Positions 32,274 to 43,330 of a stretch of DNA of 64,000 nucleotides are shown here, one piece after another. The stretch covers positions 1-64,000 of the forward strand of contig JASAND010023201.1 in assembly GCA_030248195.1 (NCBI GenBank). The letters are read 5' to 3'. The translations under genes were made by a program, and so were the position numbers. This DNA comes from Trissonchulus latispiculum. Its lineage: Eukaryota; Nematoda; Enoplea; Enoplida; Ironidae. Under the pieces are notes generated by a model, which searched no databases, had not been told where the DNA came from, and saw nothing but the letters and a program-made list of their open reading frames with translations. Each line of letters opens with the position of its first letter. Within the stretch, counting starts at the first letter, position 1.

Positions 32274-32962
32274 ATCAAGAGTACATAACTAAGAGTGTGA
32301 CATCATCTGCACAATAACGGTCTACCCCCCCACAACTGAGTACCAGGTACACAATTGTGTAGCAGCACTCGCTTGTATGTTTACATGTTGAAGCCAAAAA
32401 CATTCTATCAGCAGCTGGCCACTTTTGAGATTCAACATGTAAACATACAAGCGAGTGCTGGTACACAATTGTGTACCTGGTACTCAGTTGTGGGGGGGGG
32501 TAGGCCGTTATTGTGCAGATGATGTCTGCAGCCTAATAACTAAGAGTGTGACGCTTGTCAAAATGTAAAAAATGTAAATGTAACCCCGGGAGAATTCTCC
32601 TACCCTTGCCAGGGTCTAGGGTGCCGGTGCTCATCCCCGGATACACAGCCCTTGAGCCAGGAGTGTCACCTCGAATGATGACTACAACCGTGGAGGAGGG
32701 GCCAGCTCCTCAAGGCAGATGCCCTACACGGTCTCCTGTTACCTTCCCACATAAGTGGTACCCATTTACCGACCAGTTAAGGATGGATAGCTGGGTTGGC
32801 TAGAGCCCACGGCGAACCGATATGTGCTTAGTCCCTTGCTCAAGGGGATTTGTGAAAGCCTTGTGGCAGCGGGGATTCGAACCTCGGACTATCGGATCCA
32901 AAGTCGAACGCCTTAACCACTCGGCCGGCTTGTCACACTCTTAGTTATTATGTACTCTTGAT
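32274..32962. mobile_element. Hairpin MITE nested in the hAT element
   Basis: ATCAAGAGTACATAA at the left and TTATGTACTCTTGAT at the right are inverted ends. Inside, 32301-32524 is a near-complete palindrome: ATCTGCACAATAACGG with a C-run at one side, a G-run and CCGTTATTGTGCAGAT at the other, and an inner pair containing ACTCGCTTGTATGTTTACAT. A third inverted copy of AACTAAGAGTGTGAC precedes the SINE. Related ends occur at 41183, 54697-55019 and 58970, so this is a family. Confidence 0.75.
32574..32939 (-). mobile_element. tRNA-derived SINE, copy 2
   Basis: Same family and orientation as 25876-26233, with a tRNA-like head at 32875-32939 on the minus strand. Shared landmarks include GGGGATTCGAACCTCGGACT and GGCGAACCGATATGTGCTTA. 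It lies inside the nested hairpin MITE. Confidence 0.82.
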
Positions 32963-33621
32963 TATATGCATTTGCATTAGTATTCCAATTGCGATTTCTA
33001 AATACTTTTTCTTATTAATGAGATCGGAAAATCAAGGGCATTTTCAAATTGTTCAAATTTCACAATTTTCAAATAACAAGAATGTTCAGTTTATAAAAAT
33101 CTGTCTGGTGTCTTAGGTTTCAGAAAAGATTTTGGCTGTGAAATTTTTGATTCTGAAATACTGTTCCATTACACTATTTTTCACAATCAACGGTATATGT
33201 AGCTGTGAAAAAGTGTAAAAAAATTTGTAAAAAAGTGTAAAAAATTCCGAAAAGTAGTGTTAAAAAATGTTAAAAATATGTAAAAAATCTAGTGTTAAAA
33301 ATGTAAAAAAGTGGTGTTAAAAAGTGTAAAAAAACCTGTTAAAAAGTCCGAAATTTTGCTACTGTTAATAACTGTAAAAATGTTTTTTAACATTTTTACA
33401 TTTTTACAATTTACAACCCTAATAGAAGTCACTTAGAGGGTTCAGCAGAACACTGTCGAAGCTTTGTCCATTTCTGCTTTGTATATTATTCATAGAGATA
33501 TAGTGAAAACGCCTGCCTGCAGTCACTAAGGCTAAAGTTTTAGTCCGAACAGGAGAGAGAGCCATTGGGCGCTGTGCTTTGTATAATGCATCATATAAAT
33601 TTGTTAACTGTTCTGTTCCAG

Positions 33622-33861
33622 GTTCGTTCACAGAAAAGAACGGCTCCATCCTGTTCCTGTGGAAAGTGCAACAGCAATGGCCGTGATTCTGTGAAGCGTC
33701 TGAAGACGGGGGATGATAACGAGGAACGATCTTCCACACCGCCTACCAGAAATTCGTCAACGTCGAATAATGGCTCCTCTGCGCCTGGTGGTGGTCGTCG
33801 CTCACACTCCTATCCGACCAGACTCTCCCAGTCAACCAGGACTCCAAACAGTGAACGCTAG
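33622..33861 (+). CDS. Terminal coding exon of an unidentified host gene
   Basis: The acceptor TTCTGTTCCAG is followed by 79 codons and a TAG. The product starts VRSQKRTAPSCSCGKC, with a CSCGKC cysteine cluster and a basic KRLK stretch, and ends in a Ser/Thr/Pro/Asn/Gly-rich low-complexity tail. Base composition and codon mix look like genuine coding sequence. Phase 0 at the start is compatible with the acidic exon at 28657-28791, so the two are probably successive exons; this is inference. The tail looks disordered and nuclear-like. No family was recognised. Confidence 0.6.
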   Translation, partial: VRSQKRTAPSCSCGKCNSNGRDSVKRLKTGDDNEERSSTPPTRNSSTSNNGSSAPGGGRRSHSYPTRLSQSTRTPNSER

Positions 33862-36800
33862 AGGGAACAATTTTTTTCGAGTTGAGTACATATTATAGTT
33901 AATGGTTTGGTGGGCGGCTTCTGTTAGGATGTGGAAACTAGATAATTGGAGGGGGGCCAAGTCAGCCAGCCCGAAATTTGTCTAAGGGTTAAGAATATAT
34001 TCAGGCTTTTACTATGAAGATTTCAAACGCCACTACTGAACGATCCAAAATGCATAGAAAACCAATAACAAAAAATTCTGTAATTTTTGGGCTGTTTTAA
34101 CTTAAGTATATTCTGATGAAATTAATGGCCTTCCCCTTCTCCAGTGATTAAATTTGGCTGAGGTTTTTGTACTTTTGTTTGAATTAAAATATCCCAAAAA
34201 TTTTCGTTGTCGCGAAATTAGTTTTTTTTAATTTTTGCAATTCGTCTACCAATGAACCATGGAGATCAGCTCCGGTAGGATAGATCGTGATATCAATTTG
34301 AGGCTAGGGTCAGGACCACCTTGGTCCAAATCGAAAATTTTTCAGATTTTTTTAAAAATCCAAATCCTGCAATAATGTCTGCTATATACACGTTACTATT
34401 GTTGGTTTCATTCAAATCGGTGAGAAAACAAACGATTAGTAACACTTTGACCTATTTTTGACACCTAAAATTTTGTATTTTTTCCTCAAAATATGTAAAA
34501 AATTAACAAACTTTGTCCAATTTTTGGCCCCGGTCCGGATCCGCCTGGGCCTGACTACCGGGCTGAGGCCAAGTCCGCTGCATCCCAAATTTTAAGTAAG
34601 AGCAGGGTAATCTTAACGAGATCCTAAATGTGGTCCTTGCTTACTCTAAAGGCGAAGAGTTTGTGGTTTTTGTTCCGCTTTATTATTGTTTCTGAGGAGG
34701 ATATTTGTTTTTGCATTGTATTGGTTGTCTTAAGATGATTACAGTTACTGTTTTTATCCGCGTAGGTAGTATGTTAATACAACTTGTACTTTTTACGGTT
34801 CTTGTCCTTGTTTAAATATGTCTAAAATTAAAAGGAATTGATTCTGGTTTTTTGAAGTATGTTTCCTGAAAACAGTTGCTATTACATCCGACTGTAAGGT
34901 TTGCGTAGTCGCAAGCTGAGATCGGCATACGCGAATGTTAGTGATTTGTTCGCAATTATTTCGCTAAGTTCAAAAAGTTGTATAATTCATTTCATGAAGT
35001 GTACTGCAATTTAGTAGCTTTTTCGGCTTTTACTGTGCATTACTATATCACTGCATTTAATTTGTTTCTTTTGTTTGTTTTTGAAATGTTGTAGTCTGTA
35101 TAGTACGTACTGTAACGTATAACTGGTTTTTCCCCGCAGGTTTAGGGCGGGCGAGCCCCACTCCAGAAATTGGATTCCCCGATTTTTGAATCTAAAAGTC
35201 CCCAGGAAAATTATCAAAAGTGTTTCCGGCGTCGACGCATTTTGTTAGAGTTTTTTTAGCATTTTCAATCAATTTGAAGGTTAAATTTGGGTTAAAAATG
35301 GTCCAATCTTTATCTCAGCAGCTAAAAAGCTGTTTTAATATTGCATTTCTGAAAAATTCCCCTCCGCCTCCCTTCGATCGGTTCTTGTAGCTTAAGTTTG
35401 GGTTAAAATTTGTTCATTTTATAGCTCAGCAGCAAAAAAGCTGAGTTTAAGCCATTGTCAAAAGAATTCCCCCCCTCCCCTTGGGGGAGCCCTTTCAGAA
35501 ATTTTGGCCTTGAAAAAGCCAGTATTGTATGTAATATATAAGATGCAATGGGCCTTGTTCCTGCTAGTTGCAGTAATCATTCGCCTGTAAGATACCGGGT
35601 ACAAAGAAAAAAGAAAACAAAGTGTAAATAAATGCAAAGTACAAAGATATTTACTTGTGCACTGCGTTTGTGTTATTAATTTTTAATTCTTGATTGCTTT
35701 GTTTGGCCTTCCTTTTTTGACTAGTTTTCAGTCGCCGGACAAAGTCTGTCTAGTCTGCGCCGACTCATGTCTGTAACTAGCCTATTTGGCTTCGTTGTAA
35801 CGGGTATGTTTGCGTGCCATCTCAAAGATCCAATTTAAACTAAATTTTTCCAGGTTTTTGTCTATGGATGATTTTATGGCTACTTGTTTTCAAAATGTTG
35901 GACTAACATCCGAAATGTATGAATGTTATATTCTTATATGCATAATTAGTGAACTAGGAAAGCGTGTCTTCATTGGCATTTAAGTTTTTGGTGTTTCGCT
36001 TCAGTTGTTAAAGCTGTGTACATAGTTCCTTCATTTTTGGATTCCTCAATTTTGTGTGTGCCATTTCTGTGTGCCTTAGTTCTGGTTTGCGAGTTAAAGC
36101 AGCAGTGTTTCCTGGCTGGCTAAGTCCAGTGGTCGAGCTTATTGTTTGTATCTATTCTTTATTCATATGCTTATATAAGCTAATTCTGTCTGCTTTAATT
36201 CGCTTTCGGAACGGATGAACTAGCCAACCTGTGTTAGCTGTTGTCCTTTTTGTCGTTTATTGAACTACATGTGCTGCCTACGGACGCACCCGGGGGAGGG
36301 TTAAAGGGTTTCCATCCCTTTTAGAATAGCACCAGATGGCAAAAATGAAAATTTGGTTTTTTAAAATCCACTACCACCTAGCACATTTTTGAGCTGAATG
36401 TGCCAACATTTTGCTATCCATTGAGGGAAGCGTTTCAGCGTCCATCTTCAAACTCAAGACCCCATTTGAGGTCGGTGGACCCTGGTTCCTTTCCTACCCT
36501 TTCCAAAATCCTGGGTGTTGGTCTGATGCTACCTGCGAATATTTTTTCATTTTGTTGTTGTCATTTTCTGAACTTGTATCATTTGCACTTTAATTTGCAT
36601 AATGAATGATTGTTTTGCTGCCTCTCTTCATAAACCTGATTTATATGAGATTGCTTTCAGGCAACTTTGTAGCAGCAACTTATGTACTGATTGGTGGTTT
36701 GTCAAGATGTGACTATTTTGAATTTACTGCAACCTTTTGTTTACGAACATTGACAGATTGATACTAGGTCCTTTTCAAGTATGCCTTATAGAACATATTC

Positions 36801-37020
36801 AACTACGGCTGTCTGTCTTTCTATACCCACCCATTGCTGCTCAAAATAATCTGGCTAAAGTTTAAACGGTAGTGCTGGTACTTAGTTGTTCAGTGATGCT
36901 TTCCAATAATTTCATAATAATATAGATTGCCTCCGTTGTTCTAACTGACCTTCAGTTCATTCTTGTCTATTCGTTTAATTTTGGAGCTTGTAGTTGTTAT
37001 ACTTGTTTCAATAAAGTTTG
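33862..37020 (+). other. Probable 3' UTR and downstream DNA
   Basis: The stretch after the stop is largely repeat-poor and T-rich. AATAAA signals occur at 35627-35632 and 37010-37015; either could end the transcript, and the true end is unknown. No further exon was recognised. A small repeat fragment with CCGGTCCGGATCCGCC lies near 34530. Confidence 0.4.
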
Positions 37021-37204
37021 TCAAAGGTCATCAAATTGTAGTTGTGTAGGGTTTTGTAGTCATGTGATTGATAAAAATTAGAAGAAGAGTAAGCTACTTG
37101 AGGGCTCCTCTTCTTGGCATTGCGTAACGGTGCTCCGACCACAATAACGCGATTGTTCATCCTTTATATGGGGCGAGGGGGGGGGGAAGGGTAGCCGAAA
37201 TGAG

Positions 37205-37234
37205 GTCCCCGTTTGGTGGACCAAACGGGGACCC
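37205..37234. repeat. Perfect short hairpin
   Basis: GGTCCCCGTTTGG and CCAAACGGGGACC form a perfect 13-bp stem around a 4-base loop TGGA. An outer pair GTAGCCGAAA / TTTCGGCTAC surrounds it at about 37192 and 37268. It is probably the core of a small MITE. Confidence 0.85.
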
Positions 37235-37461
37235 TCTTCTGCCTACCCGACCACGAAACTGGGATCCCTTTCGGCTACCCCCCCCCCATCCAAACGGGGA
37301 CTTGTTTTTGCTACTCATCCAGCAAACGAGGAGGGGGTTATGCTTGTCGACCCCCTCCCATCCAAGGCTTACTCCTCTTCTTATATGTAGTGCAATTATG
37401 CTCTCTTGTTGACTGCAATTGCCAAAAATACAGTATAATTGCACGATTACTGCGACCTGGG

Positions 37462-38114
37462 GCCAGTTTCATAAAGAACCTTCTCGAGTTCTCGGGTAGT
37501 CTGCCTTAAGTGATAGACAGCTAGGGTTGTTCCGATAAGAAATTGACCGGCGGGCCCGGAGCCCAATCAAAGCACGGCGGCCTCTACCAGGCCCGGGTCC
37601 GCTCGTTGGTCCGGCTTTAAGTCTTCGGGCCTGGACTGCGAAGCCCGGGCCCAGGAACGGCTCAAAGACCGAGCCGCTGCAAGTTCCAGGCTCGCATACT
37701 GAGGCAGGCAGGCACGGTGAGCCCGGCCTCTGAAACCTGGCCCGATCGCGGGCCGGGCTTTAAGCCAGTGCCGTTACGGGCCCAATACAAAATTTTCCGG
37801 GCCCGCTGCACGGCCCGCGTACAACCCTAGTAACAGCAACCTCTTCTGTATTAAAAATTATATGTAAATATATCTACGGACAATTTAATGGTGATTTATT
37901 TAGTCAGCTGCAAATTATTGAAGCAGCAAGAAAATAATTTATATATTTAAATTTTCAAAAATTTCTCGAATAGATCTCGACAAAAATTCTCTGGTCGAAA
38001 TCGACCAGAATTGGAGAACTTCTTCAGCGTGACTTGCAATGCGACTTGCGGATCTCGAAGACTTCCAGCGTAGTTTGTCGACTAGACTTGAGATCGAGAA
38101 CACTTATAAACTGG
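37462..38114. mobile_element. MITE with CCAGTTTCATAAA ends, hosting a second MITE
   Basis: Left end GCCAGTTTCATAAAGAAC and right end GAACACTTATAAACTGG form imperfect terminal inverted repeats, each followed inward by CTCGAG- or CTCGA-containing sequence. The element at 37522-37829 is inserted near its left end. TSD not resolved. Confidence 0.55.
37522..37829. mobile_element. hAT-type MITE with GGCCCGGG-rich interior
   Basis: Ends TAGGGTTGT and ACAACCCTA are identical to those of the larger hAT element at 31899-33421. Flanks TAGACAGC and GTAACAGC agree at five of eight positions. The interior is very rich in CCCGGG/GGCCCG blocks. It is probably mobilised by the same transposase. Confidence 0.72.
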
Positions 38115-39277
38115 TTTATTCCCTGGAAAAACGTGGAATAACCTGGAATTTGCTAAATGGTTTCAGAATTTCTTTAGGCAATTTTCCAGTAAACTGAAAA
38201 TTCAGATCTGTTAAGCCCGTTTTATATCTTCCCATCATAATTAGTAGTTTTCTCAGGGTATCAGCTATCCCTACATATTTCCCTGTTTTGCCTCCTACGT
38301 ATCTTTGGGGTCGCCCTATGTTCGCTGTTCGCCGGAAGTTTGCTTGTATATAAAACAAGTATCCACTAAAAGCGGGAATAATTCCGCCGATGTGTGTGTA
38401 AAGCACATTTGTTGAACACCTTGTCACCGTCAGTGCCAGTTGTCCCATAGAACTGATACTCTGCAGTTTGCGGTTGTGTTAAGTAAGACGCAGAGCTTAA
38501 TTGATTTTTCTGTACTCCACCCACACGCAATTGTTTATTGAACTTGCGTACAATGCTAGGTGAGGTGGTGTTATGACTTTCTGTAAATTTTACGTTACTT
38601 ACGTACTTCAATATTCCATGAGAAAGAAAAAACTGTCACCAAAGTTCTTATTTTGGTACATACTATCCAACATTCGGAGACCAGCCATGGAATCTTAATT
38701 CAAAAGATAAGAAACTGTTTTGTGACTTATAACCCTGAATGGATAGTTGGGACACAGGATTAGTTGTTTTGGCTAAAGAGGACATTGAAATGCACAATTT
38801 TGCTTTATATACAACGACTGAGTTGTTTCTAATGGTTAAGACAGTATAAGCCACAAACTACTTCAGTGGTTTAAAACTGACCATCCTGTTTGAGGAAATA
38901 AGATTACTCATTATATACGCCACCTGTCAGTTTTTTAACAAATACGCCGCCACATTGCCAGTCAGTTGGAGCGAAAGATCACTTTTAAGCAAGAGATTTG
39001 TCGTAAAGTCATTTTGCCAAAACGATGATTATATTTCGGTTTAAGCATCGACTTCTCAAAAACTGCCGAACGAATTCGCATGATTTTTGCAGGATTAGAA
39101 ATGTTTACTACTGCGGATGGCCATTTTTTGTTTAGTTGCCTGAATTTATATCAGTAGTTTGGGTCTGTAGAAACGTGCTGTATTTGCTGCTGGACAAGAG
39201 CCGTTAGCACTGTACTAAGTATAAAATTTTCAGGACAAAGTTTTTGTCGGCATTTAACATTTCCTTCTGATCTGTTG
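38115..39277. other. Non-coding, no recognisable gene
   Basis: Minus-strand open frames at 38116-38448 and 38366-38611 have ordinary composition but no recognised motif, and overlap each other in different frames. They are not called. Confidence 0.35.
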
Positions 39278-39417
39278 TAGGGTTGTGCCGTAAGAAATTT
39301 CTCGGGTCGGGCTCGGGCTCAGGCCAACCAGACTCCTCGGGTCGGGCCATCCCGGCCCGACCCCGACTCGAAACCCGAAGCCCGCTTCACGGCCCGAGTG
39401 GCCGGAGTACAGCCCGA
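39278..39417. mobile_element. hAT-type MITE, short diverged copy
   Basis: The left end TAGGGTTGTGCCGTAAGAAA matches that of the 37522 element closely. The interior has CGGGTCGGGC blocks. The right end ACAGCCCGA is a mutated version of ACAACCCTA. No target duplication could be matched. Confidence 0.55.
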
Positions 39418-39680
39418 CAGCTGGGGAGAAGCCCAAGAGTGGCTCAAATCAACCCCAATCTGAGCCAGCAGTTTTATTACCATGATGTATCGGCGGTATA
39501 CCCACAAGTAAATCTTGTCCAAGGATATTGGCAAATATATACCACGTTTGTAAACACATGTTTGAGTCCAAAATTTTTTGATTTAATTTTCACTCAACGG
39601 TAAATAAATAGCGTTGTTTATTTGAAAAAATTCCATTTGAAATAGGTCCTCTAGATTCGTCCCCCATAAACAATTAAAAA

Positions 39681-39866
39681 ATGGAAATAAATAGAAATCC
39701 TGAAATTCAAATGAGTCAGTATATGTGGAATGCAATTACTCGGAGCGTAGGCAAAGCTGTCGGAGCAGAAACGACCATAATGCCTCCATCACATTATGGA
39801 CGGCCCACGGTTCCACCTCTAGGGATTCCCCCTGAAAACTCCCAAGTCCTTGAAAATCTAGTATAG
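39681..39866 (+). CDS. Small candidate protein or terminal exon
   Basis: A 61-codon frame starts at an ATG after an A-rich leader and ends in TAG two bases before an AATAAA (39868-39873). The product includes TRSVGKAVGAET and PPSHYGRPTVPPLGIPPENS, compositionally normal and free of repeat sequence. The tight stop-to-poly(A)-signal spacing is suggestive. No family is recognised and no promoter is visible. It may be chance or the end of an older gene or retrocopy. Confidence 0.3.
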   Translation: MEINRNPEIQMSQYMWNAITRSVGKAVGAETTIMPPSHYGRPTVPPLGIPPENSQVLENLV

Positions 39867-39873
39867 CAATAAA

Positions 39874-41580
39874 AAAGTACTGATGGGAAATATCCTGGCT
39901 TCTGGTACCCCAGCGCCAAGTCTATTGCATTAATAACTTTGAAGCAGCTAGGCAACAAAGAACTTAGAAGATTTGTGATTTGGGTTGCAAAAGTGGAGTA
40001 CCTCTGCCTTCCTCCGCAATCAGCCCAGGCGTTCGCTTGTGTGCTTTGTACGCTTTTGTGTCACCGCTTCAGTTAATCTGAAGGATTGTTTAACTGTCGT
40101 GTCAGATTCAACTGACGCCGACTTTCCGTAACTCAGCTGAGCCACCTACGCAATAAAAACAACAAACATGCATAGCATTGATAACAGTATGATCACATTG
40201 TATTTTCAATGTTATTTGATAGGCTGTAGTATCCTGTCAAGATAGAGCATTAAGCGAAATTCATTTATATACCCAGTTTTGGGCCAAAACGTGGCTATTT
40301 TTCGAAAGAATGCAAACTTTAAAATTGTGAAAAATGATTTTTACTAGTAAGGTCTCTACGAATGAAAATTTTTCTGTCAATGCCGAGCGAGCAATGGCCT
40401 GTCAAAATTAATAGAGTGGCAAAGATCAAAGGATTTTGAAAATGGGAAAACGTTAGCTAAAAATTCAAGCCTTTAATCAATTAGTTAAGGCTTTGCTTTG
40501 CTGTAAACACCAGCATAATTAATGACTTGCTCCCTTGATTTGTTTACTGTTTAACGCTGTTAAACAATATTTCTAAGTACAGATAAGAAGTGTGAGTGTA
40601 AACTATCTGGTAATTACTTCTGCTTCTTTATTGACTGATCAGTAATAAACACTCAAGTAAACTGACTATGTAGGAAACTACAAAGTACTTTATTACTGCA
40701 AGTGTTTCACTAAGTTGAGTCAAAACAATAACATCCAGCCATAGAAATAACATCCAACAATAACATAGAGCCGCAGAGTCAACAGATTTAAAACTAGTGA
40801 TGTGTGATTTGGAAGTTCCCCGGAAATAGAGTGTCCGACAATGACAAACTCATTTCCCTCAATGTTTTACCAATTTACATATTATATACAAAGCATTTAT
40901 ATTTTAATTTGCATATTTAATTTCAAGCTCATCCTTTTATATACATCACTAAAATTCCACAAACTATTGTGAGATTGATTTCTGTTTTAAAGCATACTGT
41001 TGCTTTAATTGGCTGTTCTAAGATTTATACAACTTTTTAAATTTTGTTCTGTCGGCATTCTGGCACAGCTATACTGCAGTCATACAAACCATTAGTTTTT
41101 TCTAGTGCTCATTGTCTTTTGAAATTTTGGAGTTTTGCATCTGTTAAAGTGTTTGGCACAAAGTTATACCTTACTTTAGGCAAGAGTACATAATGCAGCA
41201 GTACCTCCCTGAAGGTAGCAGTGCCACTTAATGAGCCAACGCTGGAATTGATTGATCAAGCAAGCAAATGTGCTGAACTGAATGAGCCACAGATTAATTT
41301 GATTGAGCCAGCCTCAGTTAGTGAGAAAAATTACAGAAAAATTTTGAGTGGCACTGCGTACTTCAGGTCAACAGTCCCACTTTTGATCCATGTGCTTATA
41401 TTTACGCTATAGACACCTATTGCCATGTTGCTATTGAGCCACTATTTAAATTTCAGAATTTTGCTTTTAATCTAATAAAAAATGCAAAACAAATTAAATT
41501 ATTTTCCATGAGTGGTGATCACAAACATGCTATACTGTATGATTTCGAATTAAAGTGGTCGGGGAAGCTGCCTAGCTGTG
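39874..41580. other. Non-coding, with MITE ends
   Basis: GGCAAGAGTACATAATGCAG at 41182 is an end of the hairpin-MITE family. CAGTGCCACT at about 41219 and AGTGGCACTG at about 41347 form a short inverted pair bounding a repeat-like frame with recurring GAGCCA. No exon supported. Confidence 0.4.
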
Positions 41581-43330
41581 CAATCGGAATCATTGTTTCC
41601 TTGGGGTGGGGGGAGCATATGTGTAAGGTTGGGGGGGGTAGCCTCCCCAGCCGTTTTCACCCGTTTTCAGTGTACTGATCAACCAAACTTTACGAGTGGG
41701 AAACTGTGCACAAGGATAACGTCGAACCTGGAGGGGATGTAGTTCCAGTCGACCTATGCGAACCTCGCCAAATAAACCTAACTGAATCTTACCGAACGGA
41801 GTTAAACCGCCGATGAAGAGCAACGACTCAGAATTAGAGAACCTACCCCAAGATTTTGCTGAAATGTACACACTTAAAATGTCTATCTACCTACCCAAAT
41901 AATTCTTAGAAAAATCCTACCTACCGACTATACAATTCTAATACAAAAATCTAACTAAGATGACACCCTAAAATGGTCTGAAAAGAGACCACATTTACTT
42001 AAAATTATTATGCCTGACAATGGGGGAGACAAACGAGCGTACAGAAGAGAGTGCAAGAAATAAATACCAAACTAAACAAATTACAGATAGACTTTCGAGA
42101 AACTTTTCAAAATACAAGACAAAGAAATTCAACTCAATAAACTTTTACAAAACCAAAACTATTTCACACAATAACTTCAAAGACCCCACAAGTAGATAAA
42201 AAGCCCTAAATAAATTTCAGTCATAACGACCGTCCTTGAAAGTCTCATAAGTTACCCAAAGAAGCTAACAGGAGAAAGTTTAGGAAATTAGAAGAAAAGA
42301 GAGAAAACTTTTTGAATCTGTAAAATAGTAGCCAAGCTCTACAGGGTCACCCTGGAGCTGAATTACGTCTAAGGTGGTACCCACTTTAGACAGATAATGG
42401 AGATAGAGTAAGGCACAGCAAATACAGGTCCGAAGCTGAGAGCGAAAAACTTAACACAACCAGTCACCACGACAGGAAAACAACAAACTGAATGTAGATA
42501 AACGTAGGCTGGACGAAAATAGTTTTGAAAAGTCGTGGTAGAATTTGATTGATTAATTTTGAGACCCTTTTGAAAAGAGAGAAGCTGGGAAAGACTATTA
42601 GCGAAAATAGACGTATACACAGCGCCACCTGGTGACTAGGCTGGCTGATACACACATACATTATTTATACATAGGCACAATAAAAATTCTAACTAAACTT
42701 CCAACTAATTTCAAACAAACAATTTGGCATAAGATTTCACAAAAAATTTCAAACTAATTTCACACATTACAATTCACTCTTAAAACAACATTTCTAACAA
42801 ATTTTCAATTCCAATTAACTTTAACTACACCTTAATTAATATTTTAGAGGACTGACGTCACGTCGCCTCATTACACCATTATAACTCCCCAGGGCTTACC
42901 GCCCGAGCTCCTGCGAGGGACAACATAACCAAAAAGTAGACGAAAATTTAAACTCAGAAAATTTTAGGCGAATTTTTGGTAAATGGGTCTCAAAACCTTC
43001 GTACGAAGAAACACGATTTATAATACATGACAAGTTATGAAACAGTATAAAAACAAGGAAACTAGCTAAACATGACTAAATAAAGGAACATAGTTAGGTC
43101 TGACTTGGCGTCAGCGGACTAGTGAAGACCGGCCAGAAAAATGCGCTTGGGAAGTATTCGGGTCTTCACTTCTGACTAGAAGTCGCAGTGTCTTTGTTTG
43201 TAAAATTAAACGATTATAGGCATAATAAACAAAATAAATGAAACTTTAGAAAATATGCACAAAAATCGGACACAAACGTTGAATCTGTGCAATGTTAATA
43301 TAGGCTAGAGGCTAAGGCTAAGGTACCTAA
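41581..43330. other. A-rich strand-biased stretch, possible retroelement interior
   Basis: The plus strand is rich in A and C-A-A phrases and poor in T and G, much like the non-coding interior of the LTR element at 9920-12443. No LTR pair, knuckle motif or polymerase motif was found. The similarity is in composition only. Confidence 0.3.

Larger units (their letters stand above)
31899..33421. mobile_element. hAT-type element with GTGTAAAAA subterminal arrays
   Basis: Ends TAGGGTTGT and ACAACCCTA are flanked by a perfect 8-bp duplication ATAGAAGT (31891-31898 and 33422-33429), diagnostic of hAT-class insertion. Both subterminal regions are dense in GTGTAAAAA and GTGTTAAAAA motifs (about 31970-32020 and 33205-33385), likely transposase-binding sites. 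No transposase is present. A hairpin MITE and a SINE are inserted inside it. Confidence 0.88.

Noticed and set aside
38116..38611. Two overlapping minus-strand frames of ordinary composition
   Set aside because: No motif, no splice context, and mutual overlap in different frames.
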